A stretch of 64,000 nucleotides of DNA from Protula sp. h YS-2021 (Eukaryota > Annelida > Polychaeta > Sabellida > Serpulidae), in contig OX457033.1 of the NCBI GenBank assembly GCA_949752745.1, positions 20,303,066-20,367,065 on the forward strand, in the 5' to 3' direction. Made by a program: the position numbers and the translations under genes. Shown piece by piece: positions 1-12,570 of this stretch (the stretch's first letter is position 1; the number at the start of each line of letters is the position of its first letter). The notes beneath the pieces were generated by a model that did not search any database, was not told the origin of the DNA, and saw only the letters and a list, made by a program, of their open reading frames with translations.

Positions 1-381
1 TCACTTTTTAAAATTTTCTCAAAATATCTTATCTAAAGACAGTTCATCAGGGCAAAATGTTTTACCAAGGACATCATATCTAAGGACACCTATGTGTTTT
101 TTATCTAATCTCTCTCTGTCTTTCTTCTAATAATGTGACACACATTATGGATAAAAAGTCAAGAGAGTAGAGAGTATATCTGTGCTGTGCTGCGCTGTGT
201 ATTTTACACCCATGCAATGTAATGGCTTAAGAAATAAACTAATTCCAGGGGCCATCGTATAACTGAAGCAGCTGCCGCCGAAATGTCTTTAGATCAACTA
301 TTTTTTCGCTTAAAATATCTTGAGATGAAATGTCTCGGTCACTACTTTCAACCATCTAAATATCCTTCTACAAGTTCAAGG

Positions 382-3300
382 TCAAAGGAAGTCGTCGTGT
401 CCGGAGCCCACCGCATCAAGTTTAATGGGAGGGGCACTTGGGACAGATGGTGGGCGAAGGAGACTTCCGCGTTTTGATGGAATGCTGGGTCTTTTTCCAT
501 TGAATGGAGTCTTTGGCAGGAGCGTTGCATCTCCACTGCGGAAGCGTTGATCTTCCCGCCAGTGGTCCCAAACCGAGCCTATGATGTCATCAAGTGTGAG
601 TTGATTGGTGTTGTGTCCAATCATTCGAAACAGAAAGACCCCATCTTGTCTGAAATACATAAAAATGGTTCAAAATGTAAGATAAGCAGTTTTGAAAATT
701 TGTGATAATACACGTTTTCTCATGCCAGTTCAAGCATATTTATTGCTTCAATAACTCTTTATTTTCAAACCGACATTTACATATTTCTCATACCGGCATT
801 TATATATTTATCATACCGGCATTTATATGTCTGTTAAATAAAACAACAATATGCTTAATTCATGGTCAGATTATACCAAGCCGCTAAATAATTACAATTG
901 CCTCGGATATCTGAGCTTTTCTTTTTTTCTCTTAGTTTTGATGTTTTTATTTAAATATTTTCCCGTGAATTAAGAAACACTGGTCTCACTTGAGATAGGA
1001 ATAGGTGAAACTCCTCACAAGGTCGTCATCATCCGGACTATCGTATCCAGAAAGTCTGGATCGGTTCTCCAGATGGTTACGGATGTACGTCAAGCGATCG
1101 CTGCTGATGAGCGTGCGCACGATCCAGACAAACAGACTGCATAACGTACAGACGAGGATGAAGACCATCCACCACCACAGGAAGATGTACATCCTCTCTG
1201 TGTACATGTTCACCGGAAGCACGCACTGCACGGTGTACCTGCAGAATCAAAGGGGTGTGACAACTTGTCAGAATGGAATAAATAGGATATTGTTCAAGGA
1301 GAAAATTTGTTAAAAAAAACCCCATACACCTTGGTCTTAAGTTAGAGTGAAAAAATATTCAAACAAAGAAAACATGTGTTATCAAAACAAATATGGAAAG
1401 AATTAATTCACATTTTAAGCAATCCCGTGTTGTTTTCTTGGTTTCTGAAACTGGGTGTGATTATCCTACCTCTGGTTGTTGCCAAGCACTCGCACGTATA
1501 TATCACACATGGTGACCTTGGGAAAGACGGTGTTGCTTAGGAACTTCTCCTCATCTAATTTCGCTTCTTCATCACTCACAAACCACCGGAGGCCGAATAA
1601 TGCAAAGTCTGTTTTAAGGATGTAGTTGAGCGCCGTTAGTTGCACGAAGACATTGGCGACGTACAACAGTTTAACAGCAATGTAAAGCCCCACCAAATAA
1701 CTGCCTGACCAAAGCGCACACACACAACACAGGAAGCTCGTTATCTTGCGTAGCAGGCTCTTCCGGCTTCCGTAGCGCGGATTCGAAACGAAGCGATGGA
1801 TTTGGTTGCGCACTAGCGTCAACTGGTGCTGTTTTTTATCCGCGTCTTTGCAGCGGCTTAGCGAATGCGCAGCTTCAAGGATGTTGTCAGAATCCACTCC
1901 GGATTTGCTGTTAAGGGCTTGCCACACTTGACTGGGGACGTAGAAAAACAAGGCCTGTAAGCAAGGATAAAATGCTAATAATCTCTTTGTAATGCCAACA
2001 TAATATTGTGTGTAGATAGAATCTCACGGAGAACTATTTTATGTGTTGCGATGTTCCAAAGACCAAGTTCTGTTTATTTTTTAAAATTATATTGTTGTTA
2101 TCCTACAGGGTTTATCTTTAAAGGACAACTACCGACTCCAAAACAACATTAACCATGAGAGCACCTTTTCAATAAATTATAAAATAAAACATACTTCGTG
2201 TTATAGAACTTCGAGTTTACATATATGCATTAATCTTAACTTTTTGCTGGCATAGCTTGACCGGTGCAGCCCAACAGCCAACCTCTATTGCGATATAAGC
2301 TGTTATATATTGGGTCTTTTTGTTCTATTAATGACCCAGTGGCGTACCGTGAAAATAGTACTAGTTGAAAGAGGGGAACTACTTTTTAGAAATCAACCCC
2401 GTTATGTATTTATACAGAAAAGATATTTGCAGAGGTCGGCAATGTTATAACAACGATGGCTTACCTGCGCTAGAAGGATAAAAGGCATCCATTGGTAGTA
2501 CTCGATATACTGGTGTTTTTTTATCTCGTGAGCCCGCGGGATGTGAACGTTATCATCCATCGGTAGATAATACGTGTCGTTCACCCAGCATAGATTGTTT
2601 GTGTACTTGGTCCAGCCGCCAGTGAAATGCGATGGTACCCAGCATGTGATCGGGTTGCCATAGTAATACTGGCCGCTGATGACTACAGCGAAAACTACCT
2701 ACAAAGAAAGAGGAGAAAACCCTCATGTTTAAAAGTGGCAGAGCGCATTGTAGTGTCGTTGTACAAGTCCGTTATTAAAATGCTTTTTTTCTGTATGAAA
2801 TATTAATGTGACATACATCACGTCACCAGGAAGTAACTGCCATAAAAATGGCGACCACTGTTGACTATTCAATGCATAGACAATATTTATGAACAGATAT
2901 GTAACCTGCGTGAGTCATTACATATTTTTTAAAATATTTATGGGAATGACGAAATTTGCGGAACTGCTCATTTGCATAACCGAAAAAATACACAAGTTTA
3001 TTTAAAAACAAAAACACACATATAAGTGATGCACAAAAAAGCCTTGCTGTAGCGAATAGTTGTAGAAAAGAAATCTATACAGTGCCTTGTGATAGAAATA
3101 TATATTTAACAAATGCATTGTTGAGTTCGAAAACCGCAAGAGTGGGGAAAAAGGGAGAGTGTGTGAGTGAAAGACAGAAAATGATAGGGTGAAAGAGAGA
3201 GTCATACACAGAGTGAGCACAGAGATAGTTGGAGAATGAGTGAGAAAGAGTGAGTGAGAGGGGGGAGAGAGAGAGACTGAGTGAATGACTGAGCGAGATT

Positions 3301-3528
3301 CAGATGACTGGTAAAAAAAAACTAAGTTACAAGAGCGTCAACTTTTCAATTCAGGTGAATCTTTTCTGAACCTAAATCTTTCCCATATATTCTAATTGTT
3401 TTTTGTTAGTGACCTCAGAAACCTTTCACAGTAAAGCGATGAATTTTTGAAGCAATAATTAAGCGCGTTTAAACCCGTAGGCTTTTGGCAACCCTCTCCC
3501 CTCCCCCCTCCGATCCCGATGCCATAAC

Positions 3529-3616
<88 letters not shown>

Positions 3617-3834
3617 CGAGGGGGGAAGTGTTTAGGGCTTGGGGTCGAAACATAACAAAAATCTAGCCGATTAAATCATCTATCACTTGAACACGAAATA
3701 AGCTCGGCAAATTTTTGCCATTCAGTACTTACAAGGATAATGACGGTGGTTGTGTTGTGGAGCCTATCAACGGCGTCGTCATCGTAACGCTTCCGCTCCG
3801 GTCGCTGGGTTGCTAAGGTTACTAAACTGAACAT
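382..3834 (-). CDS. Innexin gap-junction channel protein, complete (5 exons)
   Basis: Coding exons, in transcript order: 3733-3834, 2465-2698, 1470-1954, 990-1238, 382-649. All four junctions are GT-AG and phases match, giving 445 aa ending in TGA at 382-384. Innexins form gap junctions or hemichannels in the plasma membrane of invertebrates. The N-terminus holds DDDAVDRLHNTTTVIIL, the usual start of the first membrane helix. The first extracellular loop has the two Cys of PITCW and NLCW, and the family signature YYQWMPFILLAQ opens the second helix. The second loop shows CDIYVRVLGNNQRYTVQCVLP-type Cys spacing, and the fourth helix is RMYIFLWWWMVFILV. The cytoplasmic tail contains QDGVFLFRMIGHNTNQLTLDDI, a conserved innexin motif, then a Pro/Ser-rich end. 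Start chosen because an ATG directly precedes the conserved N-terminus. Length is typical for the family. Which innexin paralogue it is cannot be told. Confidence 0.95.
3528..3615. repeat. GA microsatellite
   Basis: A long (GA)n tract with two AAAG interruptions lies in innexin intron 1, about 120 bases downstream of the first coding exon on the gene strand. The open frame read across it on the minus strand is only a Ser-Leu repeat. Confidence 0.95.
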
Positions 3835-6800
3835 TCCTTAACCCTCTCACTCTAGATATTTTCGTTTCTGCGTGTACCACGTGACCTAGTCCTCCGAGCC
3901 TCCTCTTACTTGTCTTCAAACAGTACAAATTGTTTTGTAAATATAATGTTTAATCCAGTTCGAAAACAATTATTGCTCCGCTCTCTTAACAGTAGTTGAC
4001 GAAGGAGAATTAACGGTCATTCGTCCGACAACCGTCACTTGTCAATAACCAGGCAACTATGGTTCACTAAAAATTTACAGTACCGCCAGTATAAACAAAA
4101 TTACATGAAAATAGATTATTACAAATACCTTCGATCTCTATAACGTCAATATATAAATTGATCTAAAATCCTCTGTTGTCAACAGGAAATTCTAAAATCC
4201 TAAAAAAAATCCCCTTCAAACTGAGTGGTGTTTACTTCCCTTTTAATAGCACTTCTTCAAAATATATTATAAAGTCAAGTTGTCCGTCTCGTGTCGTTTT
4301 CACAAAAGGAATCGAATTTGCAGTTGCACAATCACATAAGGCGTTAATATGACACAATACTACTAACAATATTTCCAGAAACTGTCATCTATAAACCGCA
4401 CGTAAACCAGTGAATGACCAAACGCGGTATTTCAGACGGATGTTTAAATTTTAACTAACTTTACATCTTATTCAGTTATACTTATTTTGTGATTCTTGTA
4501 TCCGGTTCTTTTTATATGATTTAAAATCTGACGTGCGTCATCAACATCCGGGAATTGATTGAGCAACTTTTTACTGAAATTCACGCCAGCCTTTTTCTTC
4601 AGTCGGAAACTGTCAAAAACATATTCCTCCAATGATATAACTCCAATGATAAGTGTTGCTTTTTTAAGCAGTATAACAGCCTGCATCCTTCCAACGAAAT
4701 GTAAGATATCTCTTGACACAGCAGGCTTTTTTTTTGTGTGTGTGTTGCTGCACATAAAAAATGAAATTTCGAGAAGAAGTCGAAAGCTCTGTTTGAACTG
4801 GACAGGACCGTGACCTGGACCAAAGAGCATGAATAACTGTGTGTTATTGTATGCTCTTTGCCTGGACTGCAAAATGGGTTTTTATTTTGAGTAATTCAAC
4901 TGAATGTTTTCTAATTTAAAAAAGTAACAAATAAAACTAACAAAATAACTCCCACAAAACAGGCATCAATTTGTAGTCTTCCATAGGAACGTTTTTTCTG
5001 GCTTGGGGAAGGGAGGGCGATTTTACTGCAAAAGATTTTGACTCTCGAGATACGCGCATGATTTGTTTTGCATGAAAGTTAAACAATGTGGCGCGGCTAA
5101 ACCAAACAAAGCTGCCACGACTCGAGTGCCTGTTTCTGCCAATCCCCATGGTCACAGTATGAGTTACCAGTCACGGCATTTTCTCAAAGTTAGCCTGGTG
5201 CAAATTGTGGCCGATTTACTTCATGGGGCGATGAACAAAGCTGCGGTCAATGGCATGCACCCTATAAATGAGGTCTGTACCTTAAACAAATTCCCTCTCT
5301 CTCTCTTTATGAAATGATTGCATTTGTTGTCGAAACGATCGTTCGTCCCCCGACATTACGTCCTGACGCAGACTTCCACATGTAGCATTTGCTCCGGTTA
5401 ATTGTTTGTGGGCGGAGCTCCCCCGCCCCTTCCCCATCCCATGCCCCCTTTCCCAGACTTTATTCTCTTCCGTTTTATGCAGATATGTGGCTTTGCTTTC
5501 CTGCCTATTCCCCCTTTTTTGTCAAAATATTTAACATGCTGGATACCGATAACTACTATACTTATTTACTTTTACTGATTTTTTTATTTACTTTATTTTC
5601 AGGAACAGTGCCGAGGTTAAGGGTGTTTCTTTATGTCAGACCTCTATCCTATCGACATAAATGCACAGACTACTCTGGAGAGTGTGAACATCAGCTGTGA
5701 ATGTAAATATTAGATATGTGTGGGCAAAAAGGCACATTTTTGTCTCCCATCATATACAACGATCTTGCAAAGTGGCCTAAAGGCTGGATTCACATATCGC
5801 TGACAAAAGGAGGCAAATTATTCTTACTTTTTAAAAGTTGGTTAGAGCGTAAGTCACCTGATATTATTTTAGGGTTATCCCTTCCAGACTTCTTTTCTCT
5901 TTGCTAAAATCATTAAAGATAGGCGTTTTAGGCGAATCCTTTGTATCTGAAGTGCTGGGATGTTCGAAATCTCACAAATATCATTGTTCCCATAGGGGTT
6001 GGGGGAGTCGTTTGCAGGATCGTTTGTGTGAATAGCAATTTAATTGTAAAAACGGCATGTTTTACCCCTCTGGCGAGCAAACGATCAGTGAGCAAATGAT
6101 TATTGACCATTTCCCTTTAAGTCAACCCCATACCACCTGTTTGGTGTATAATACTGAACCGCTGAACGGTTATCTACCCCCCCCCCCCCCCCCCCGATGC
6201 CGATGCCAGATGGCCAGGGGGGGGGGGGTGATATTACCTACAATCTCCTGAACCACACTGTATTGACGGATAAAAGTCATGCTTTTGATATCCGTTAGTT
6301 TACTAAGTAACGCAATTGATTCCTGTGGTTTCAACGTCGATTTGAAGTTGCCAAGTCGACCCGACCAAACTACAAAAATAATATTCTGGTTGTACTTTGG
6401 TTGTGATTTGTTTCGACCAAAGATCAACGTTTTACCAATGTCTTTGATACAACATGGAATAGAAGTTGGGAAAGCAACGTTGCTTCAACGTTGCTTTGGT
6501 CGCAACTTTCTCCGACGTGTTATCATCGTTTTTGGTGCAATATTAAAAAGACGTCTGAAAGTCGACGCTGAATAGACCTTGGACTCGCAATAAAGAAATA
6601 ACCTCCTTTCATTATTGCTCACCCGTTATAGTCGCTTTGAATATAGACCAAAACGAGGACATAAACTACGAGAATTTCAAAAGCACGAAAGTATTTCTCC
6701 CACCTACTTTTGAGAAATATTTAGGGAAATTGGCTGCGTGTCAGGATGACCCAAGGGTGGGGTTACGATGATGGAGCAGTGACCACATCCTGATTAGGGC

Positions 6801-9800
6801 TGTCAAGATGGCGATTGCAGATTCGCAACGTAGCTCTCCCCCGCGTCTATACAACATCGGAAGGTAGACGTATGTTGTTTCGAATTCCATAAACAACCAA
6901 ACATGACGCTGATCCGACGTTTATCCAACTGTCGAACCTCACAATGTTTACTGGGTATTTGTAAGCTGGTCCCATCGCTGAGATCCGCTGTATTGGTTCT
7001 TGTCGCATAGTTTCTGGCCCCGCCCATTTCAAAATTCTAACATTTAAATACGACATCTCGTTAACATTTAAACGACGCAACAAATACCTTTTTTGTAGTG
7101 TCTTTAATTATAAATGTAACAAGTGAAGCTGTGAGCAAAAACAGCAACCTTTTCTTAACACAATTCAAAGGCAGAACAATATGGAATTTGATAATACCAA
7201 TATGTAAATTCTATTAACACATTTCTTTTTTGTTAATTAAAATAATCTCATTAGCGACATATGGTTGGGTATTAAGTGACACCAAAACAGTCTTTTTTCA
7301 GTGAGTCATCCGTCGAATAGTCTGTGTGTCTGCGAAGAAATGGAAGATGAAACTGAGAGCAGCGTGAAGATTATGACAACAGACTGTATTTTAAAATCAC
7401 TTCCTAAGTTTTTTATTTGAAAATCCATCCTTTTTTAAATCATGACATTGTTGACCACAAGTTTTCAAAAGAAAACTAAATAAGAAAATTAAATAAATCG
7501 GATACAAAAAAAAAAAAGCCGGAACACGAGGCAAGGCATAAAAAGCTATGGGATGTCTAAGAAGTTCTCGAAATACTCAACAAGGATGCAACATGCAACA
7601 TGATGCGACATTCCCCCCTCCCCCCCTCACTGTATGGAGTCTGCAGTACTAAGTGCGAAAGATATAATGTTCATATGTGACATATGATGTGTCAACTTAG
7701 CACCCTATTAAAAGCTTATTTTTAGCCAAAAAACCTAAAGTTTGCATTTTAGATCGTATAAATAAAATATTACTTGGCCAGAAATAAGATGCTCTCAGAC
7801 ATACCATCATAAACCGTTTTTTTTCTGTTAGGGCAGCAGATGTAGTTGAGTGAAAATACTGATGGGTGTGGGAGGAGCGGGGACAGCGGGCAAGTCCGGT
7901 CGCTTTCCCCCGCCCCCTCCCTTTCACGATATCTCAGCTTAAAAAATATTGTATTTTCAAAAGTGATCATTGTCAGTGCATACTTCTCTATGACACACAA
8001 ACTCCAAAATGTCACCCCCAGGCAATTCTACCCTCTCTCACAAACATCGTCTGTTTTAGGATGTTTATAACAAGGCAAGTAAGCAGGACGCATTTATAAC
8101 AGTTCGTTGTCTTTGAATTAGTTTCACAGTTGCAGACTGTATTCTGTGTTACAGCTAGAAAAAGAAACAACTTGTTTTTTTTATCTTTGAGCTTAATATC
8201 TTTCTTGAAAACATTCCTTCCTCTGTTTTCATAATTATTTTGTAACAAGCGTATCATATGACACACACAAAAGATAGATTAAAAAATTTCCGCAAGCCAG
8301 TGTGGCTGTCTACCCTTCGGTGTAGCTATCGAGGTCGTTTTGAACGCTGAATGGTTGGCTACATGTTTCTCTATGAGTTTTATTGTTTTAAAAAAGCACA
8401 TTTTTCGGGATAGATGTCCAGTGGAGATCTGGGTGACATCGGTAAGCCGACATTGAGATGACGTAGGCGATCCAACCAAAACGACAAGAACATTGATATT
8501 CGACGTCTAAACGACGTCAATCTGACGCGAAAAAGCGATTAAATTCCGACAAGTCGTTGTTATCCGGACCGTTATCAAGACCGTTATCTAGACCGGACGC
8601 CGCAGACACATGGTTAACAGAATGGGAAGCATTCTGGTTAAAACTTCAAAATATTAACGAGTTTTGTCCGTTTCATTTTGCTGACATTCCGCGTGGGAAG
8701 TGTCCTCGTACAGCCGAACCCCGAAAATAGGGCCACCGGTGTGGGGTGAACGACTGTGGTCTTATTTCCAGGATAGTCGTATTTGTGGAGTTCTTTATAA
8801 CGGGAGCACCTAGAACGGAACTGGTGAAACGTGATCATGTTTGTGGGGGTGTTCTTGCTGGGTAACTATCCCAGGGATCCGCTGTATATGTGTATTTGTA
8901 ACCTCGAGTGCCTTTTAATCAATAAATAATAATAACTTTCAGTGATATAATGCCGATTCCAAGCCTAGTTGCTGGAGGCCTGTCGTCCCGGCGCCGAAAT
9001 CCGACGTCGAAAACAAAGTAAATCTGATAACAGAAATGTGTAGGAATCCGGCGGCGGTTTTCTCACAGACACAACCAAACATCCGGCTTTCTGGTGTCAG
9101 CTGCGCCGTTAGGGAGAGCTTCTTGAAAGTTAACTGGAAATATTTTGGAAGGAAATGAGTTTTTCCGTTACTGAGGTTTTACGCATTTTCTAAACCAGTT
9201 TTTTCACAAAGACTAATTCGATACTAAAGGGTTTATTTTGCTTGAATAAGAAAAGCTAGCATAGACAATGAAAACCCTTCGCGTACGTGCTCTTACTTTT
9301 CCGGGTTGTGTGGGCCCAAACATTACTGCCCTCAGTACCGGGAAGTGCACGACGGCGGTTCGTCACTACATGTCTTTAATGATAATATTTCTGCTCAGTT
9401 ACTGCAAACATTTAAAGCACCCTTTGATGTATAGGTTATGCTCAAGTATAGCTAAAATTTGGTGAGTGATGCGGGGTTTTAAAATTTGGTCATTCTTCTT
9501 GGACGCCATTTTGTTCGTTTCTGTTTTATGTTGTCAGCTTCCTGTGCTATAGGTACAAAAATCTAAGATGGTATCAAAAGTAGCATTAAGAATCTGTGTA
9601 ATTTTTCTTGGAATTGAATAATTACCCACTGAAAATTCGAAGTACGGATTTCTACAAAGTATCAGTATAAGAACTGGTTCACAACAGGTACACCGAGAAC
9701 CAATGTTTCAATATCCGACATTACTGAATAAAGCCAAAAGAAACCAGACCGTTTTCGCTACCGAGTAGCGCAAATTACACTTATGGGCCACAAAAATATG
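3835..9800. other. Intergenic stretch without recognised gene
   Basis: This is the 5' side of the innexin gene. I see no exon with conserved sequence and consensus splice sites on either strand. It contains C-runs (about 6177-6196 and 6218-6226). Fragments rich in CAACGTTG/GACGTC motifs near 6340-6560 and 8430-8560 resemble decayed miniature elements. The innexin promoter should lie in its first part, but no confident core element was identified. Confidence 0.5.
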
Positions 9801-9835
9801 ATTCTGAACTCTAAAATTCAGAATTTACCTTGAAG

Positions 9836-10240
9836 AAGGAGGTCAAGGTCACCACGGTTCCTCTTACATATCGTCTTTCAGGCCCAAAGGGTCGAAAACA
9901 AGCTCATTATCGCTCTATCTGTAACCGTTCTTGAGATAATGGTTAGCTTCCGGTTTTTCACCTTGACCTATAGCGATGAAGTCAAGGTCACCGAAGTACC
10001 TCTTGCATAGCGTGTTTCAGACCCAAAGGACCGAAAATGAGCTCAAAATCGCTTATTTATAACCGTTTTGGAGGTGGTGGTCAACTTCCGGTTATGACAT
10101 TGACCATGGCTGAGGAGTTTAAGATCACCGGGGTACCTCTTACGTAAAGTCTGTTAGGTCCAAAGGGTCGAAAATGAGCTCAAAATCGCTCTATCTCTAA
10201 CCGTTTTCGACATAATGGTCACTGTTCTATCAGGTCAAGA
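9836..10240. repeat. Three imperfect tandem copies of a ~137-bp unit
   Basis: Three successive copies begin near 9838, 9974 and 10115. Each carries AAGGTCACC, then a CCTCTTAC-like block, then CCAAAGGGTCGAAAA, GAGCTCAAAATCGCT and a TAACCGTTTT block. The copies diverge by many substitutions, so the amplification is old. Confidence 0.75.
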
Positions 10241-10339
10241 TAAAAAACGGCTCATCATCCTCTATGCGCCGAATAGTGAAAGCTAAAAAAAATTACTACT
10301 GCTACTACTACTACTAAAAATAATAATAATAAAAATAAT

Positions 10340-10346
10340 AATAATG

Positions 10347-10428
<82 letters not shown>
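10340..10428. repeat. (CA)n(TA)n microsatellite
   Basis: A short CA tract runs into a long TA tract. The TA tract directly abuts the foldback element that follows and is the likely insertion target. Confidence 0.95.
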
Positions 10429-10430
<2 letters not shown>

Positions 10431-10770
10431 ACAGTCAATCTGTGTATTCAGTCAATACGTGTATTGACTGAAATTTTTAGGCAATACGTGTATTGGCTGT
10501 GAGGGTCAGACAATACGTGTACTGACTACGTGTACAGGCAATTCACGTATTGACTGAAATTAGAGGCCAGTCAATACACGTATTGCCTGAAACCCATCTT
10601 CATCTTCAGGCAATCTATGTACTGGGCGACCTTTAATTTCAGTCAATACGTGAATTGCCTGAGAATTTTAGTCAATACATGTATTGCCTGACCCTCACAG
10701 CCAATACACGTATTGCCTAAAAATTTCAGTCAATACACGTATTGACTGAATACACAGATTGACTGTAACA
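10429..10770. mobile_element. Foldback (MITE-like) element with ~150-bp inverted arms
   Basis: The segment opens with GTTACAGTCAATCTGTGTAT and closes with its reverse complement. The two arms match almost perfectly for about 150 bases around a short centre (near 10590-10620). Each arm is built from repeats of the palindromic core CAATACGTGTATTG. The element sits in a TA microsatellite and is flanked by TATA on both sides, consistent with a TA-type target duplication. It has no coding capacity. Confidence 0.85.
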
Positions 10771-10799
10771 TATATATATTGAAACTGAAATGCTGCAGC

Positions 10800-12530
10800 C
10801 AAAAGCACACACATGCTTTAATCGCTCTAATTGTGGACCATACCATGTATCTTAACTGCCAGATCATAGAGTTCATCTGTCTTTAAATGAGCTTCAATGG
10901 CAAAATTGCAGTATCAATGTTTGCATATAAAATGTTAATGAATTTCTTTAAAAAAAATTGATCTGAACCAACCAGGCATGCTGCATCATGTCTCTGCTAA
11001 ATCTTAGCCTTAGCCGTATGGCGGAAGAAAAGGAATACGGTAACTCTTCAGCGAATCGTACGAGTTCAGTAAACCATGGGTTTGAAAATACCCAAGTGTA
11101 ATAAGAAACTTAAAAAAAAACACTTAACATTTTGTCTTCATGTTGATGTTGTGTTCACTTCTTATACTTTGATTTAGTATTATTTTTGCTGTATTTCACC
11201 ATAGAAACACTCTTTTTATACTTATGTTTTTTACCAACACACCTTCCAGAAAATTAACGTCCTGTTTCCTTTCTATTTAAAATACTTCACACATAACTGG
11301 GGGGGGGGGGGGTGGGAGGGGTGGAGAATCAAGTCACAACTACCAAAATAGCTGCGTTTAGCAGACATACTGTTCCTAGAAACTCAAAGTTAAACAGTTT
11401 TTTGCGGATTTATTGGGGGTATTATACATTATTGCCTATCGTTTCCGTCAGCCTCCCCCTACCAACCTAAAGCCATCCGCCTAGACACTGCACAAGGGAA
11501 ATTAGCAATTCTGGTATGGGGTAAGGGCAAAACGGCCTCGAAATTATTGCCCTGACGCTATTTCGCGGGAAAACCACGCAAACATATAATAATATGCTTT
11601 AATTTCTTATGGTTTATAACTGTGTTATGGCGCTGTTTTTGAATTGCTTATTTATTATAAAAACAATAGCGTAGAAATATAACTTCTTTGGTCTATTTAT
11701 ATATTGCAAATGCCGCATACTACCAATACAGGGAGTACTTCTTTTAATATTTCTTCATTACAAATATTCGGAGTATAGCATAAAATACTTTTTATTTAAC
11801 TGAGCTCTTAATGGTAAGTTATCTCTAAACTAAATACTTAATTAATATTTATAGGCATAAAAGTTCTAGAAAAAATGTAAACATGACATACTACTTTTCT
11901 AATGCTATAAATTTGCTGCATCAAATGGTTACTCCGGTTTCCAGCATTTAGTGCAATTGTTTATAGGTACTTCTATCTTTGGTTCCGAACTATCTTTGCT
12001 GGATACGATGCAATGCTTTTGAACAGTTTGAAAACTAACCTATTGTTTTGTCCCAAACTAGCTTTTTTTGGGTCATGACACAACGAGTTTCAACAGTGTG
12101 AAACTTTTCCTAAAATTTTACTAAATATTGTTGCTCAAAGTGTTATGACTATGGACTTTGCACTAGTAAATTTGTGTTTGGACCGATGTACGACCTCATC
12201 CTGTGTCACATTTCTCTAAAAACATGTTTTGTACGTTGTTAATACATTTTATGACAAACTCACTTATAATTAACATTTTGCCTCGCCCTAGAATAAATAC
12301 ATATTTGTAAATAGGATATTTACAGACAAGGCCGCAGTATCTTATCTTTAAAATTTATTTTAAAACATATAAAAGTGCAGTAAGTCAGTAAATTTGGAAT
12401 TAAGTAAAACCTTTCAATCGGAGACTAGATGAGTCATCTGAAATACTAGAATGTCCGGCAATGTTTAAATAATTTCATGCCAACTCGTCTGTATTTTGAT
12501 CACATTGTTAAAATCATTTTAAAACATTAA
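10800..12530. other. Intergenic stretch downstream of the Hedgehog-like gene
   Basis: AT-rich sequence with a G-run at about 11300-11312 and no convincing exon on either strand. Confidence 0.5.
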
Positions 12531-12536
12531 TTTATT
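12531..12536 (-). promoter_or_regulatory. Candidate polyadenylation signal AATAAA
   Basis: TTTATT on the plus strand reads AATAAA on the gene strand, about 35 bases after the TAG stop of the Hedgehog-like gene. This would give a very short 3' UTR. Confidence 0.6.
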
Positions 12537-12570
12537 CATTTTTTACATTTTAAAGTATAAGTTCTTTGGC

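Noticed and set aside
3459..3653. Ser-Leu repeat peptide on the minus strand
   Set aside because: GA microsatellite in the innexin intron.
4468..4872. 134-codon minus-strand frame upstream of the innexin
   Set aside because: Low-complexity, no conserved motif and no splice connection. The innexin already has a well-supported first coding exon at 3733-3834.
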